Assembly (NCBI GenBank): GCA_024401645.1
Contig: JAKSKR010000008.1
Span: 26,868 to 90,867, forward strand
DNA length: 64,000 bases
Source of the DNA: Paludibacteraceae bacterium
GTDB lineage: Bacteria; Bacteroidota; Bacteroidia; Bacteroidales; Paludibacteraceae
Reading direction: 5' to 3'
Shown here: positions 37,414 to 45,967 of the stretch, one piece after another
Layout: each line of letters starts with the position of its first letter
How positions within the stretch are numbered: position 1 is the first letter of the stretch
Notes under the pieces: model-generated
What the model saw: only the letters and a program-made list of their open reading frames with translations
What the model was told of the DNA's origin: nothing
The model's database searches: none
Made by a program: the position numbers and the translations under genes

Positions 37414-40400
37414 TTAGAAACTGAAACCTAAGCCTAAGCTATAAGTACGTGGAGAAGGGTAACGACCTTCGTCAACACCCTGACGGATTGCGCTACCTGG
37501 GTTTTCAGGGTCATAACCAGAGTAGTTAGTGAAGGTATAAACGTTAGATACACCAGCGCTAACGTGCAAGTTATCGATCTTGATGTTCTTGCAGTACTTG
37601 CTTGGCAAGCTATAAGTTACACCAATGTTCTGGATCTTCAAGTAAGAACCATCTTCAACGAAGCGGTCTGAAACGGTCTTAGCGTTACCGTTTGCGTCGT
37701 TGGTGTAAACAGGACGTGGAATAGAAGTACCGCTGTTAGAAACCTTAGTCTTAGCGTCGTTAACACGAGCAAAGTTCATACAATCTGAAGTCTGGTTAAC
37801 CCACTTATCGTTGAGGGCTTCCAACTTCTGGCGAACCAAGTTGTAGACATCGTTACCCTGTGAACCAGACAACTGAACGTTAAGTGCCCATGGGCCCCAA
37901 GCAACGTTAGTACCGAAACCGTAAGTGAAGTCAGGGTTAGGGTCACCAATTACAGACTTCTTAGAGTCGTACCAAACGTCACCAACCTGTGCATTGTCGC
38001 GGCTACCGTCCTTAACAGACTTCTTGTACTTTGCCAACTGGCTTTCGTTAGTGATGATGCCGTTAGTCTTGTAACCGTAGAACAAACCAGGAGCCTGGCC
38101 AACCTCAGAACGGTTGATTTCCATATCGGTAGTGAACAAACGGTAAGAACCTGAAGGGTCTGAGCTTTCAGTGATAGCAGTAGTAGAAGAACCGAGGTCA
38201 ACAACTTCGTTACGTACTACTGAGAATGAGAAGTCCATATCCCAAGTGAAAGGCTGCTTTGCAATTGAGTCCTGGATGTTGATTGTGTGCAATGCGATGT
38301 CGACACCAGTGTTCTTAATAGAACCAGCGTTAACATAAGCAGTGTTCATGTAAGTCCAACCACCATCGGTAGGAGCTACGTATGAAGGAAGCTGTGGCTT
38401 CAAAAGCAAGTCGTTGTTCTTCTTATAGAAACCGTCGATGATAACATCGATTCTGTTCCACAAGCTCAAGTTAAGACCTACGTTGAACTGCTTGTTAGTT
38501 TCCCAGCTCAAGTCGTTGTTGGTGTAGTTGTAGTAGTGGTACAAATCGTAGTCACCAGATGTTGCCTGCCACTTTGACAAGTAAGCAATGTGTGAAGGAG
38601 AACAGCTAGCGTTACCGGTTTCACCGTAACCAACACGAAGCTTCAAGTCGCTGATAGCCTTAGACAAGCTTTCGCTTTCCTTGATGAAGTCTTCGTTACT
38701 GATACGCCATGCCAAACCAATTGATGGGAAGAAGCCCCAACGGTTGCCATCAGCGAAGTTAGAGCTACCGTCGTAACGACCAGTTGCACTTACGTTATAC
38801 TTGCTGTTGTAATCGTAGTTAACACGACCGAAGAATGAAGCCATTGAACCGTGGCCTTCGTAGTAACCAGTCACATAAGTGGTGGTAGCCAAGTTCATAG
38901 TAGGGATTGCGTTAGAAGCGAAGCCCTTACCGTTAGCAGTCTGACCCTTCCAGTTGTAGTAGTTAGCTTCAGCACCCAACATGAAGTTCACCTTGTGAGC
39001 CTTGTTGAAAGTGTTGTTGTAGTTAGCATAAGAACTGAAACGTACAGAGTTGTTGCTATAGTTACCTTCATCCAAAGAAGCCTGGTCAGTACCCTTGTTC
39101 AAACCACCGTAGTTATATGATGGCTGGAAGTAGTGGTCAGAAGCGGTAGTCAAGTCGATACCGAATTCGTTACGCCAAGAAATGTTCTTTGCAATCTTGA
39201 TGTCCAAGAATGTAGAACCCAAGATGTTGGTTTCTTCACGCTGCAATGGAGACTGCTTCAATTCGGCGATTGGGTTCATCTTTACACCGAGGTCAGTTTC
39301 AGGACCTGATACAGAACCGTCCATGTTGAATGGAGAGTCAGAAGGCAACTGCAACAATGACTGGATGATGATGTTTTCGTCGGTTTCCTTAAAGCCTACA
39401 ACAGAAGCACCGCTCTGCTTAGCCTTAGGGTCGATGATTCGAGCAATCTTAGTAGCGTTCTGACGGCTCACACCAACGTTCATACCCATTCTCAACCATT
39501 CCTTAACCTGAGATTCTACAGAGATACGGCCGTTGATACGTTCGTAGTCAGAAGTAATGATTACACCTTCCTGGTTGGTATAACCGAGGGAAATGTTATA
39601 CTGAGTCTTTTCAGTACCACCGTTTACAGACAACTGGTGGCTGTGACCGAATGCGCTCTGGAAGAGTTCATCCTGCCAGTCGGTACCTTCACCCAAAACC
39701 TTAGGATCAGCATAATAAAGATCAGGAGTAGTACCACGTTCCTGGATGATGTGTTTATCATTAACGAAACGTGCATATTCCTGCAAGTTCATCATGTCAT
39801 AACGGTTAGTGAACTGAGACAAAGACACATTACCATTATAAGTGATCTTTGCGTCACCATTCTTACCCTTCTTAGTAGTAATGATGATGACACCATTAGC
39901 AGCACGTGAACCGTAGATAGCGGTTGCAGATGCGTCCTTCAAGACTTCCATGCTTTCGATATCGGCAGGGTTGATTGAAGCAAGTGGGTTTGAGCTTGCG
40001 CTCTTTTCAGTACCACCACCCAATGGCATACCGTCGACAACATACAATGGAGTTCCGTCACCAGTCAATGTTGAAGTACCGTGGATACGTACGTTTGCAG
40101 AAGCACCTGGCTGACCTGAAGTAGAGTTAGCAGTTACACCTGGCACACGACCCTGCAATGCATTATCGACAGAAGCACCAGTTGCGCTTTCCAAAGCCTT
40201 AGTACCGAGAGTTGTAGAAGCACCTACAACACCACCTGTACCACCGTAAGGCTGAGTAGTAACAACCTTAACGTCGAGCTTAATTTCTTCAACGCCGTCT
40301 TCCTTCATGACGATCTTAATCTTCTTAGGCTTTGCTGGAATTGTGTAAGTCTGAGTTACATAACCCAAGTACTCAATTTCCAAGACATCACCTGGCTTAA

Positions 40401-40578
40401 CTTCGAGTGAGAAGTTACCCTTATCGTCTGCTTCGGTACCTTCATCGGTTCCCTTGATCATAACGCTGGCTCCAGGAAGTGCACCGGAATCATCCTGTAC
40501 AGTACCTGTCACTGTAACAGCCTGAGCGGCATAAGTGGCAGCGCAAAACAATGATAATGATAATAGAACTTTTCTCAT
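37414..40578 (-). CDS. SusC/RagA family TonB-dependent outer-membrane transporter
   Basis: A 1054-residue TonB-dependent channel. Order: signal peptide (MRKVLLSLSLFCAATYAAQA), carboxypeptidase-like regulatory domain (TGTVQDDSGALPGASVMIKG, about residues 24-100), plug (NALQGRVPGVTANSTSGQPG; STLTGDGTPLYVVDGMPLGG; MEVLKDASATAIYGSRAANG), and a 22-strand-type barrel ending in ...YSLGLGFSF with the terminal aromatic. It imports large ligands with its SusD partner. First gene of the operon, with a promoter match ~60 bases upstream of its start. No sigma/anti-sigma or hybrid sensor gene is adjacent. Confidence 0.95.
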   Translation of the reverse strand: MRKVLLSLSLFCAATYAAQAVTVTGTVQDDSGALPGASVMIKGTDEGTEADDKGNFSLEVKPGDVLEIEYLGYVTQTYTIPAKPKKIKIVMKEDGVEEIKLDVKVVTTQPYGGTGGVVGASTTLGTKALESATGASVDNALQGRVPGVTANSTSGQPGASANVRIHGTSTLTGDGTPLYVVDGMPLGGGTEKSASSNPLASINPADIESMEVLKDASATAIYGSRAANGVIIITTKKGKNGDAKITYNGNVSLSQFTNRYDMMNLQEYARFVNDKHIIQERGTTPDLYYADPKVLGEGTDWQDELFQSAFGHSHQLSVNGGTEKTQYNISLGYTNQEGVIITSDYERINGRISVESQVKEWLRMGMNVGVSRQNATKIARIIDPKAKQSGASVVGFKETDENIIIQSLLQLPSDSPFNMDGSVSGPETDLGVKMNPIAELKQSPLQREETNILGSTFLDIKIAKNISWRNEFGIDLTTASDHYFQPSYNYGGLNKGTDQASLDEGNYSNNSVRFSSYANYNNTFNKAHKVNFMLGAEANYYNWKGQTANGKGFASNAIPTMNLATTTYVTGYYEGHGSMASFFGRVNYDYNSKYNVSATGRYDGSSNFADGNRWGFFPSIGLAWRISNEDFIKESESLSKAISDLKLRVGYGETGNASCSPSHIAYLSKWQATSGDYDLYHYYNYTNNDLSWETNKQFNVGLNLSLWNRIDVIIDGFYKKNNDLLLKPQLPSYVAPTDGGWTYMNTAYVNAGSIKNTGVDIALHTINIQDSIAKQPFTWDMDFSFSVVRNEVVDLGSSTTAITESSDPSGSYRLFTTDMEINRSEVGQAPGLFYGYKTNGIITNESQLAKYKKSVKDGSRDNAQVGDVWYDSKKSVIGDPNPDFTYGFGTNVAWGPWALNVQLSGSQGNDVYNLVRQKLEALNDKWVNQTSDCMNFARVNDAKTKVSNSGTSIPRPVYTNDANGNAKTVSDRFVEDGSYLKIQNIGVTYSLPSKYCKNIKIDNLHVSAGVSNVYTFTNYSGYDPENPGSAIRQGVDEGRYPSPRTYSLGLGFSF

Positions 40579-40638
40579 TACTTAATGTTTGTGATTATTG
40601 TTAATAAATTTATAAATATAGTCCACGAAAAATTACGG

Positions 40639-40646
40639 CAAATATA
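40639..40646 (-). promoter_or_regulatory. Promoter -7 element of the susCD-like operon
   Basis: The minus strand reads TATATTTG, an exact TAnnTTTG match, implying a ~55-base leader for susC. A TTTG lies 14 bases further upstream, which is closer than the usual ~19-21 base spacing, so I do not count it as a -33 element. Confidence 0.6.
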
Positions 40647-40797
40647 AACGATTTATAGAACAAATTCGTATTAATCGTTCAGATTATTTTTTTCGAAAAA
40701 TCCTTTTTCCAACGCAAATGACACAATTTCAGACTCTGAAACCACAAGACACACCAAAAGTGTGTTTTATAACATAAAAATTGATAAAATTAATGCA

Positions 40798-40805
40798 TAC
40801 ATTTG
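40798..40805 (+). promoter_or_regulatory. Promoter -7 element of the surface lipoprotein gene
   Basis: TACATTTG is an exact TAnnTTTG match that ends only 4 bases before the ATG at 40810, which would place the transcription start at or very near the start codon. Confidence 0.45.
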
Positions 40806-40809
40806 TATT

Positions 40810-41739
40810 ATGAAGCATTGGAAGATATACCTTGAAATATTATTAGCACTTGCTTTTTCTTCGTTTGCCGCATCTTGCGGGAAAGAAGATGACGCTGAAC
40901 CCACAAACAACGGGGCGCAAGCGCCAAGCGCATCGGCATACGCATCGGAAGTCTTCGGCTACGAATACGGCCCAGGGCAACACATCGCGCTTGTTGAAAA
41001 GAGTCCGGCAACGGGCATTGTTGGCAACAACAAGCAAAGCGTGCTGCTAGGCGGTTGGGGCGGGCACATTATTGTAGGTTTCGACCACAACATAAACAAC
41101 ACGGAAGGAGAGGACTTCATTGTCTTTTGCGGCAGTTCCGTCTCGCCCGAACCTGGCATCATTTACGTAATGAGCGACGACAATGGCAACAGCTTACCCG
41201 ACGACACCTGGTACGAGATTAAAGGAAGCGAATACGGGAAAGCAGGTTACGTTCAGAACTACGAAGTCACCTACTACAAGCCAGTAACCAACGGTAGCAA
41301 CGTAACATGGAGAGACAACCTTGGCGAAAGCGGAGATTTGGAGAACTCGAGCAAATGGTGGTGGCATAGCGGTTCTGACTCTGTCACCTATAAAGGAGCC
41401 CGTCTCCAAAACGACGCCTACGTCAACCAACCGCAAGCCAACGGGCAGCAATACTGGGCCACCCGACAAGAGCTGTTCCGTTACGGCTATGCCGAAAATG
41501 GTTATGCACCTGACCGTACAGCCGAAAACGGATATTTAGCAACCGACTTCGATGCCACCCTACGCGGCAACCGCATAGAGATTGACAGCGCAATAAACAA
41601 CAGGGGCGAATTTGTGCACCTTGAAAGCATCCGTTTTGTGAAAGTGCAAACAGGTGTCTTCCAACGTGCCGGTTGGTTAGGCGAGATTTCGACCGAGATT
41701 AACGGACTTGCTGACCTTCACCTATTAGAGAACAGATAA
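40810..41739 (+). CDS. Surface lipoprotein, unknown function
   Basis: A 309-residue lipoprotein from this start. I chose ATG at 40810 because MKHWKIYLEILLALAFSSFA followed by ASCGKED is a proper lipoprotein signal; a start at 40762 would place 16 polar residues in front. After an Ala/Pro/Ser linker, the body has VLLGGWGGHIIVGFDHNINN, SVSPEPGIIYVMSDDNGNSL and WYEIKGSEYG. This pattern matches Bacteroidales proteins usually named cell surface or PKD-domain proteins, some of which sit in cobalamin or other uptake loci; that link is recollection only. It is divergent from susC and lies 11 bases before priA. Confidence 0.7.
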   Translation: MKHWKIYLEILLALAFSSFAASCGKEDDAEPTNNGAQAPSASAYASEVFGYEYGPGQHIALVEKSPATGIVGNNKQSVLLGGWGGHIIVGFDHNINNTEGEDFIVFCGSSVSPEPGIIYVMSDDNGNSLPDDTWYEIKGSEYGKAGYVQNYEVTYYKPVTNGSNVTWRDNLGESGDLENSSKWWWHSGSDSVTYKGARLQNDAYVNQPQANGQQYWATRQELFRYGYAENGYAPDRTAENGYLATDFDATLRGNRIEIDSAINNRGEFVHLESIRFVKVQTGVFQRAGWLGEISTEINGLADLHLLENR

Positions 41740-41750
41740 AAAAGAACGAT

Positions 41751-44210
41751 ATGTTTGTCGACGTCATACTTCCACTGGCTTTAGCTAATGCCTACACCTA
41801 CCACGTCCCCGACGAGATGGAGGGGATGGTGGAATTCGGCATGCGTGTGATTGTACCTTTCGGTGCAAAGAAAATATACACGGCCATTGTGCTACGCACA
41901 CACGACAACCAACCCGAAATGGTAGAGACGAAAGACCTCATCATGGTTCTCGACCCGGCACCTGTCATCACCGAGAAACAACTCGACCTGTGGAAGTGGA
42001 TGTCGTCTTATTACCAATGCACCTTGGGCGAGATAATGAAAGCCGCCCTTCCTTCGGGCCTGAAGTTGGAAAGCGAGACAGAGATAACTTATATTGAGGA
42101 CTTTGAAGCTGAAACCCGATTAAAGCCAAAGGAGCAGGAAGCGCTCGATTTCCTTTCTATCCAAAAGAAGCCTACCCCACTCGACGAGCTCAGCAAGCAT
42201 TTGGGTATAAAGAACTGCCTACCCATCGTAAAGAACCTGATGGAGATGGGGGCAGTCAGCATCGACGAATCGGTCAAGGAAAAATATAAGCCAAAGGTGG
42301 AGCCCTGCATCATGCTGGCACCCGAGCTTCACGACGAAGAAAAGTTGCATTCGGTCTTCGACGGTCTGGCGAAGGCCCCAAAGCAAATGAAACTGCTGAT
42401 GACTTACCTTAGCGAATCGCACTTCCTAGCCGATGGGCACACTATTGAAATAACAAAAAAGGATTTGATAGAGAAAAGCGGTTGCAACGCAGCAGCTGTC
42501 AAGCAAATGCTCGACAAGAAAATCTTCATCAGCTACGACAAGGAAATTGGCAGGACCACCCTTAACGACGATTTCGAGACATCGCCAATCAACGTACTGT
42601 CGGCTCCACAGCAGAAGGCCTACGGTGAAATTGTCAAGATTTTCTCGGAAAAACAGACGGCATTGCTACACGGCGTAACGTCGAGTGGCAAGACCGAAAT
42701 ATACATACACCTCATCCAAGAAGTCATAAAGACAGGCAAGCAAGCACTGTTCCTCTTGCCCGAAATAGCACTTACCACCCAGATAACGCAAAGGCTCAGA
42801 CGTGTTTTCGGCAGCCAGCTTTGCGTGTACCACTCGAAGTTCAGCGACGCTGAACGTGTTGAAATCTGGCAGAAGATGCTGAAAGGCGAGCATTGCCAAG
42901 TGGTGCTTGGTGTAAGGTCGTCGGTACTGCTACCGTTCAAGGATTTAGGACTTATTGTGGTCGACGAAGAGCACGAAAACAGCTACAAGCAATACGACCC
43001 AGCCCCACGCTACCACGCACGCGACGCCTCCATCGTCTTGGCAAGCCTCATGAAGGCAAAAGTGTTGCTTGGTTCGGCAACTCCAGCCATTGAGTCGTAC
43101 TTCAACGCCCGCACCGGCAAGTATGGACTTGTGGAACTGACCACACGTTACGAAGGCGTGCAACTGCCACACATAGTTATTGCCGACATAAAGGAAGCCA
43201 TAAAGAAGAAGGAAATGAAGTTGCACTTCACGCCCGAACTGATAAAAGAAATGGCAGAAGCCTTCAAGAACCAAGAGCAAGTCATACTGTTCCAAAACCG
43301 ACGCGGCTACTCGCCCTACATTCAGTGCCAGTCGTGCGGCTACGTGCCACGTTGCAAGAACTGCGACGTGAGCCTAACCTACCACAAGTTCAGCAACCTG
43401 CTCACGTGCCACTATTGCGGATTCACCTTCCCTATGGTTCAGTTGTGTCCGGCATGCGGGAACCCGACCATCGACACCCGCGGTTTCGGCACCGAGAAGA
43501 TAGAAGACGAGGTCAAGCAATTGTTCCCCGACGTCACCGTTGCCCGCCTAGACCTTGACGTAGCAAAATCGCGAAAGAGTTTCGAAAACATCATCACCGA
43601 CTTCGAGACCGGCAAGACCGACGTGCTGGTAGGTACACAGATGATTTCGAAGGGGCTCGACTTCGACCGCGTGAGAGTTGTAGGCATCCTTAATGCCGAT
43701 TCCATGCTAGCCATTCCGGACTTCCGAGCAAGCGAAAGAGCCTTTCAGCTAATGGCACAAGTGTCGGGTCGCGCCGGCAGAAGGGGACGAAGGGGTGTTG
43801 TTGTCATTCAGACCTCACAGCCCGAACACGACATCATAAGGCAAGTGCAGGGCAACGACTACGCACAGCTCTACAACGACCAACTTATTGAACGCGAAAC
43901 ATTCCACTACCCACCCTACTTCCGTCTTTCGCACATATATATAAAAGGTAAGGACGAGAACAAGGTGCAATATGCTGCAAACGAGTTGGCCAACAACCTA
44001 CGCGCCACCTTTGCAGGCAGGGTTTATGGGCCCGACAAACCGAGCGTAACCAGAATCAACACCTTTAATATACGCAAGATTGTGTTGAAGCTAGAACGTG
44101 GCATAGACCTGGCCAAAGCCAAGGAATTGACAAAGACGGCAATAGACCGGGTTATAGCTTCCGGGCAATATAAATCGGTGATTTTCTACACCGACGTTGA
44201 CCCCGCTTGA
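41751..44210 (+). CDS. priA: Primosomal protein N' (replication restart helicase)
   Basis: PriA (819 residues) rebuilds replisomes at stalled forks. The N-terminal DNA-binding domain begins FVDVILPLALANAYTYHVPD. The SF2 helicase core has Walker A GVTSSGKTEIYIHL (about residue 307), VVDEEHENSYKQYDPAPRYH (about 404), and the zinc-binding block CQSCGYVPRCKNCDVSLTYH then CHYCGF and CPACGNP (about 526-575). The motif QVSGRAGRRGRRGVVVIQT is also present. Full length. It starts 11 bases after the surface lipoprotein, likely by read-through, an odd partner. Confidence 0.96.
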   Translation: MFVDVILPLALANAYTYHVPDEMEGMVEFGMRVIVPFGAKKIYTAIVLRTHDNQPEMVETKDLIMVLDPAPVITEKQLDLWKWMSSYYQCTLGEIMKAALPSGLKLESETEITYIEDFEAETRLKPKEQEALDFLSIQKKPTPLDELSKHLGIKNCLPIVKNLMEMGAVSIDESVKEKYKPKVEPCIMLAPELHDEEKLHSVFDGLAKAPKQMKLLMTYLSESHFLADGHTIEITKKDLIEKSGCNAAAVKQMLDKKIFISYDKEIGRTTLNDDFETSPINVLSAPQQKAYGEIVKIFSEKQTALLHGVTSSGKTEIYIHLIQEVIKTGKQALFLLPEIALTTQITQRLRRVFGSQLCVYHSKFSDAERVEIWQKMLKGEHCQVVLGVRSSVLLPFKDLGLIVVDEEHENSYKQYDPAPRYHARDASIVLASLMKAKVLLGSATPAIESYFNARTGKYGLVELTTRYEGVQLPHIVIADIKEAIKKKEMKLHFTPELIKEMAEAFKNQEQVILFQNRRGYSPYIQCQSCGYVPRCKNCDVSLTYHKFSNLLTCHYCGFTFPMVQLCPACGNPTIDTRGFGTEKIEDEVKQLFPDVTVARLDLDVAKSRKSFENIITDFETGKTDVLVGTQMISKGLDFDRVRVVGILNADSMLAIPDFRASERAFQLMAQVSGRAGRRGRRGVVVIQTSQPEHDIIRQVQGNDYAQLYNDQLIERETFHYPPYFRLSHIYIKGKDENKVQYAANELANNLRATFAGRVYGPDKPSVTRINTFNIRKIVLKLERGIDLAKAKELTKTAIDRVIASGQYKSVIFYTDVDPA

Positions 44211-44225
44211 AAAAAAGTCATTAAA

Positions 44226-44246
44226 TTTACCCCCGTTATGGGTAAA
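44226..44246 (+). other. Small hairpin between priA and the 52-residue ORF
   Basis: TTTACCC (44226-44232) and GGGTAAA (44240-44246) form a perfect 7-bp stem with a 7-base loop. It lacks a T run after it, so it is not a standard terminator. It could be a processing or stabilising element. Confidence 0.3.
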
Positions 44247-44269
44247 CTCACCCCAAAACAAATTCATTT

Positions 44270-44428
44270 ATGGGATTACTCTATCAAAAGAAACACGACG
44301 AAGAAGAAAACGACGGCAAAACCGCCATCTTCACCGACTTCTTCACGGCACCGCCAGTAAGTGCCCCAAAGGAAGAACAGAGCGAAGACGAAACAAATAA
44401 AGACAACGAAAAAACAGATAAAGAATGA
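44270..44428 (+). CDS. Small hydrophilic protein, unknown function
   Basis: A 52-residue frame from ATG 44270 to TGA 44428. It begins MGLLYQKKHDEEENDGKTAI, has a central TDFFTAPPVSAP, and ends in a Glu/Lys/Asp/Asn-rich tail. It has no membrane segment or signal peptide and no family I recognise. Support for coding is that its stop overlaps the thioredoxin start by 4 bases (ATGA), a translational-coupling layout, and that it fills the gap after priA. The charged tail looks disordered. Confidence 0.6.
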   Translation: MGLLYQKKHDEEENDGKTAIFTDFFTAPPVSAPKEEQSEDETNKDNEKTDKE

Positions 44429-44925
44429 AAAAGCTAATTCTCTTCACGCTAGCCATACTAGGCTTCATTTTCCTTTACGGCATCATCAACGAAGAAAGCA
44501 ACCCATCATCTTCCGATGCAGAAACAGAAGAAGTCCAAGTCGAAACAGAACAGACCAGCCAACCTGTCGTCATTAAGGAACTCAATGACGACGAATTCAA
44601 AAAGCTTGTAGGTTCACCCAAGAGCAACAAGGAATGGAACTTTGTAAGCGACAAGCCCATACTGGTCGACTTCTATGCAACATGGTGCGGTCCATGCAAA
44701 ATGATGGCACCAAACATAGAAAAGGTTGCACAAAACTATGCCGGCAAGCTAACCGTGTATAAGGTAGACGTGGAAAAAGCAGAACGCACAGCTGCCACAT
44801 TCGGCATAAGCAGCATACCAACCCTGCTTTTCGTCAATCCGAAGACAGGCCAATTAAGTGCGAAAAGCGGCTATCAAGATTATAGCGACCTAAAAGGACA
44901 CATAAAGGAAGCCCTAGGCCTATAG
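44425..44925 (+). CDS. Membrane-anchored thioredoxin-like protein
   Basis: A 166-residue protein: an N-terminal hydrophobic helix (MKKLILFTLAILGFIFLYGI), a Glu/Ser-rich linker (residues ~22-45), then a thioredoxin fold with DFYATWCGPCKMMAPNIEKV (active-site CGPC at residues 88-91), and the cis-Pro loop GISSIPTLLF. The helix probably anchors or exports it, so the domain acts in the periplasm, reducing or exchanging disulfides. It starts inside the stop codon of the 52-residue gene. Confidence 0.88.
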   Translation: MKKLILFTLAILGFIFLYGIINEESNPSSSDAETEEVQVETEQTSQPVVIKELNDDEFKKLVGSPKSNKEWNFVSDKPILVDFYATWCGPCKMMAPNIEKVAQNYAGKLTVYKVDVEKAERTAATFGISSIPTLLFVNPKTGQLSAKSGYQDYSDLKGHIKEALGL

Positions 44926-45044
44926 GCCGCAACACCCCTAAAACACTAGACAAACAGCCATACATTGCAAAAAATTCTCAAAGGGCAAAAGACAAAAGCC
45001 AATAAAAAAGGAGAAAATTATTAACAATGTATTGCTAAATTTTA

Positions 45045-45052
45045 TACTTTTG
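45045..45052 (+). promoter_or_regulatory. Promoter -7 element of yceD-rpmF
   Basis: TACTTTTG is an exact TAnnTTTG match, 18 bases before the ATG at 45071. Confidence 0.55.
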
Positions 45053-45070
45053 CAAAGTTTTTCACATTCT

Positions 45071-45628
45071 ATGGAAACAGAAAGCAAGTACTTCATTCCC
45101 CTTGACGAGGAGCAGAAACAAACATTAGACTACTCCTTCGAAATTGGAGACGATTTTTTCGAGAGTCTTGAAGATGCAGAAATCAAGCGCGGCAACTTGA
45201 GTGTCAAGCTCAATTGCAAGAAAGGAACTAGCTCTTTCGTGCTTCATTTCGACATCGATGGAACGATATATATTCCTTGCGACCGCTGTCTGGAAGACAT
45301 GGAGCAACCCATCTCCACGGAAGGGGAACTCACAGTGTGTTTCGGTGAAGACAGACCTGTAGAAGATGAAGACACCATATTTATACCGGAAACAGAAACC
45401 GGCATAGATGTACAATGGAACATCTACGAATTCATTGCACTTGCAATTCCATTAAGACATGTCCACCCCGAAGGACAATGCGACAAGGAAATGGCATCTA
45501 AGTTCGCATCGATAATGGTAGGCGGTGAAGACGAAGATGAAGCCAACGGCCCTGAAGACGGCGGTGACGATGATGGCGACAAGCCAACCGATCCACGTTG
45601 GGACGTACTTAAGAATTTGAAATTATAA
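45071..45628 (+). CDS. yceD: YceD/DUF177 family protein (23S rRNA accumulation)
   Basis: A 185-residue cytosolic protein. The start at 45071 gives METESKYFIPLDEEQKQTLD; an upstream in-frame start at 45032 would lie within the promoter match. DUF177 hallmarks are the CDRCLEDMEQPIS segment (about residues 77-89) and ETGIDVQWNIYEFIALAIPL with RHVHPEGQCD (about 117-146). The C-terminus has an acidic Asp/Glu/Gly stretch and ends DPRWDVLKNLKL. YceD is linked to 23S rRNA levels and is normally followed by rpmF, as here (28-base gap). Confidence 0.9.
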   Translation: METESKYFIPLDEEQKQTLDYSFEIGDDFFESLEDAEIKRGNLSVKLNCKKGTSSFVLHFDIDGTIYIPCDRCLEDMEQPISTEGELTVCFGEDRPVEDEDTIFIPETETGIDVQWNIYEFIALAIPLRHVHPEGQCDKEMASKFASIMVGGEDEDEANGPEDGGDDDGDKPTDPRWDVLKNLKL

Positions 45629-45656
45629 GAATAAACATTTTAAAGGTTATAAAATC

Positions 45657-45857
45657 ATGGCACATCCTAAGAGAAGACAGTCAAAGACTAGATCAGCAAA
45701 GAGAAGAACTCACTATAAGGCAGTTGCTCCTACATTGGCAGTATGCCCTAACTGTGGTGCTCTTCACGTTTACCACAAAGTTTGTGGCGAATGCGGTTAC
45801 TACCGTGGCGTAGTTGCTATTAACGTAGCTGCTGCAGAAGAAGAAGTTGCTGAATAA
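45657..45857 (+). CDS. rpmF: 50S ribosomal protein bL32 (zinc-binding type)
   Basis: bL32 (66 residues) begins MAHPKRRQSKTRSAKRRTHY and has the zinc ligands CPNCGALHVYHKVCGECGYY. The zinc site is intact, in contrast to the zinc-free bL36 and uS14 in this genome. The tail is short and acidic. It lies between yceD and fabH, a conserved arrangement, but plsX is missing from the usual place. Confidence 0.97.
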   Translation: MAHPKRRQSKTRSAKRRTHYKAVAPTLAVCPNCGALHVYHKVCGECGYYRGVVAINVAAAEEEVAE

Positions 45858-45894
45858 GTCTGACTTCTTGCCTTGCAAGTTACAGAAAAACGTA

Positions 45895-45919
45895 AAGCCC
45901 TAAAATTATTTTAGGGCTT
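45895..45919 (+). terminator. Terminator of yceD-rpmF
   Basis: Complementary arms 45895-45906 and 45908-45919 (core AGCCCTAAA/TTTAGGGCT) are followed by ACTTTTTATTT. It separates rpmF from the fabH promoter. Confidence 0.85.
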
Positions 45920-45931
45920 ACTTTTTATTTG

Positions 45932-45939
45932 TATATTTG
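45932..45939 (+). promoter_or_regulatory. Promoter -7 element of fabH
   Basis: TATATTTG is an exact TAnnTTTG match directly after the rpmF terminator, 28 bases before the fabH ATG. Confidence 0.6.
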
Positions 45940-45967
45940 TGAAAATTCTATACGACAGATTAAAAAA

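Noticed and set aside
40661..40664. TTTG 14 bases upstream of the sus -7 element, with similarly placed TTG before 40798 and 47136
   Set aside because: A shared 14-base spacing looked interesting, but other promoters in the window lack it and the known -33 spacing is ~19-21, so it is likely chance.
40762..40809. Upstream start for the surface lipoprotein
   Set aside because: It would put 16 polar residues before the signal peptide and would contain the -7 promoter match.
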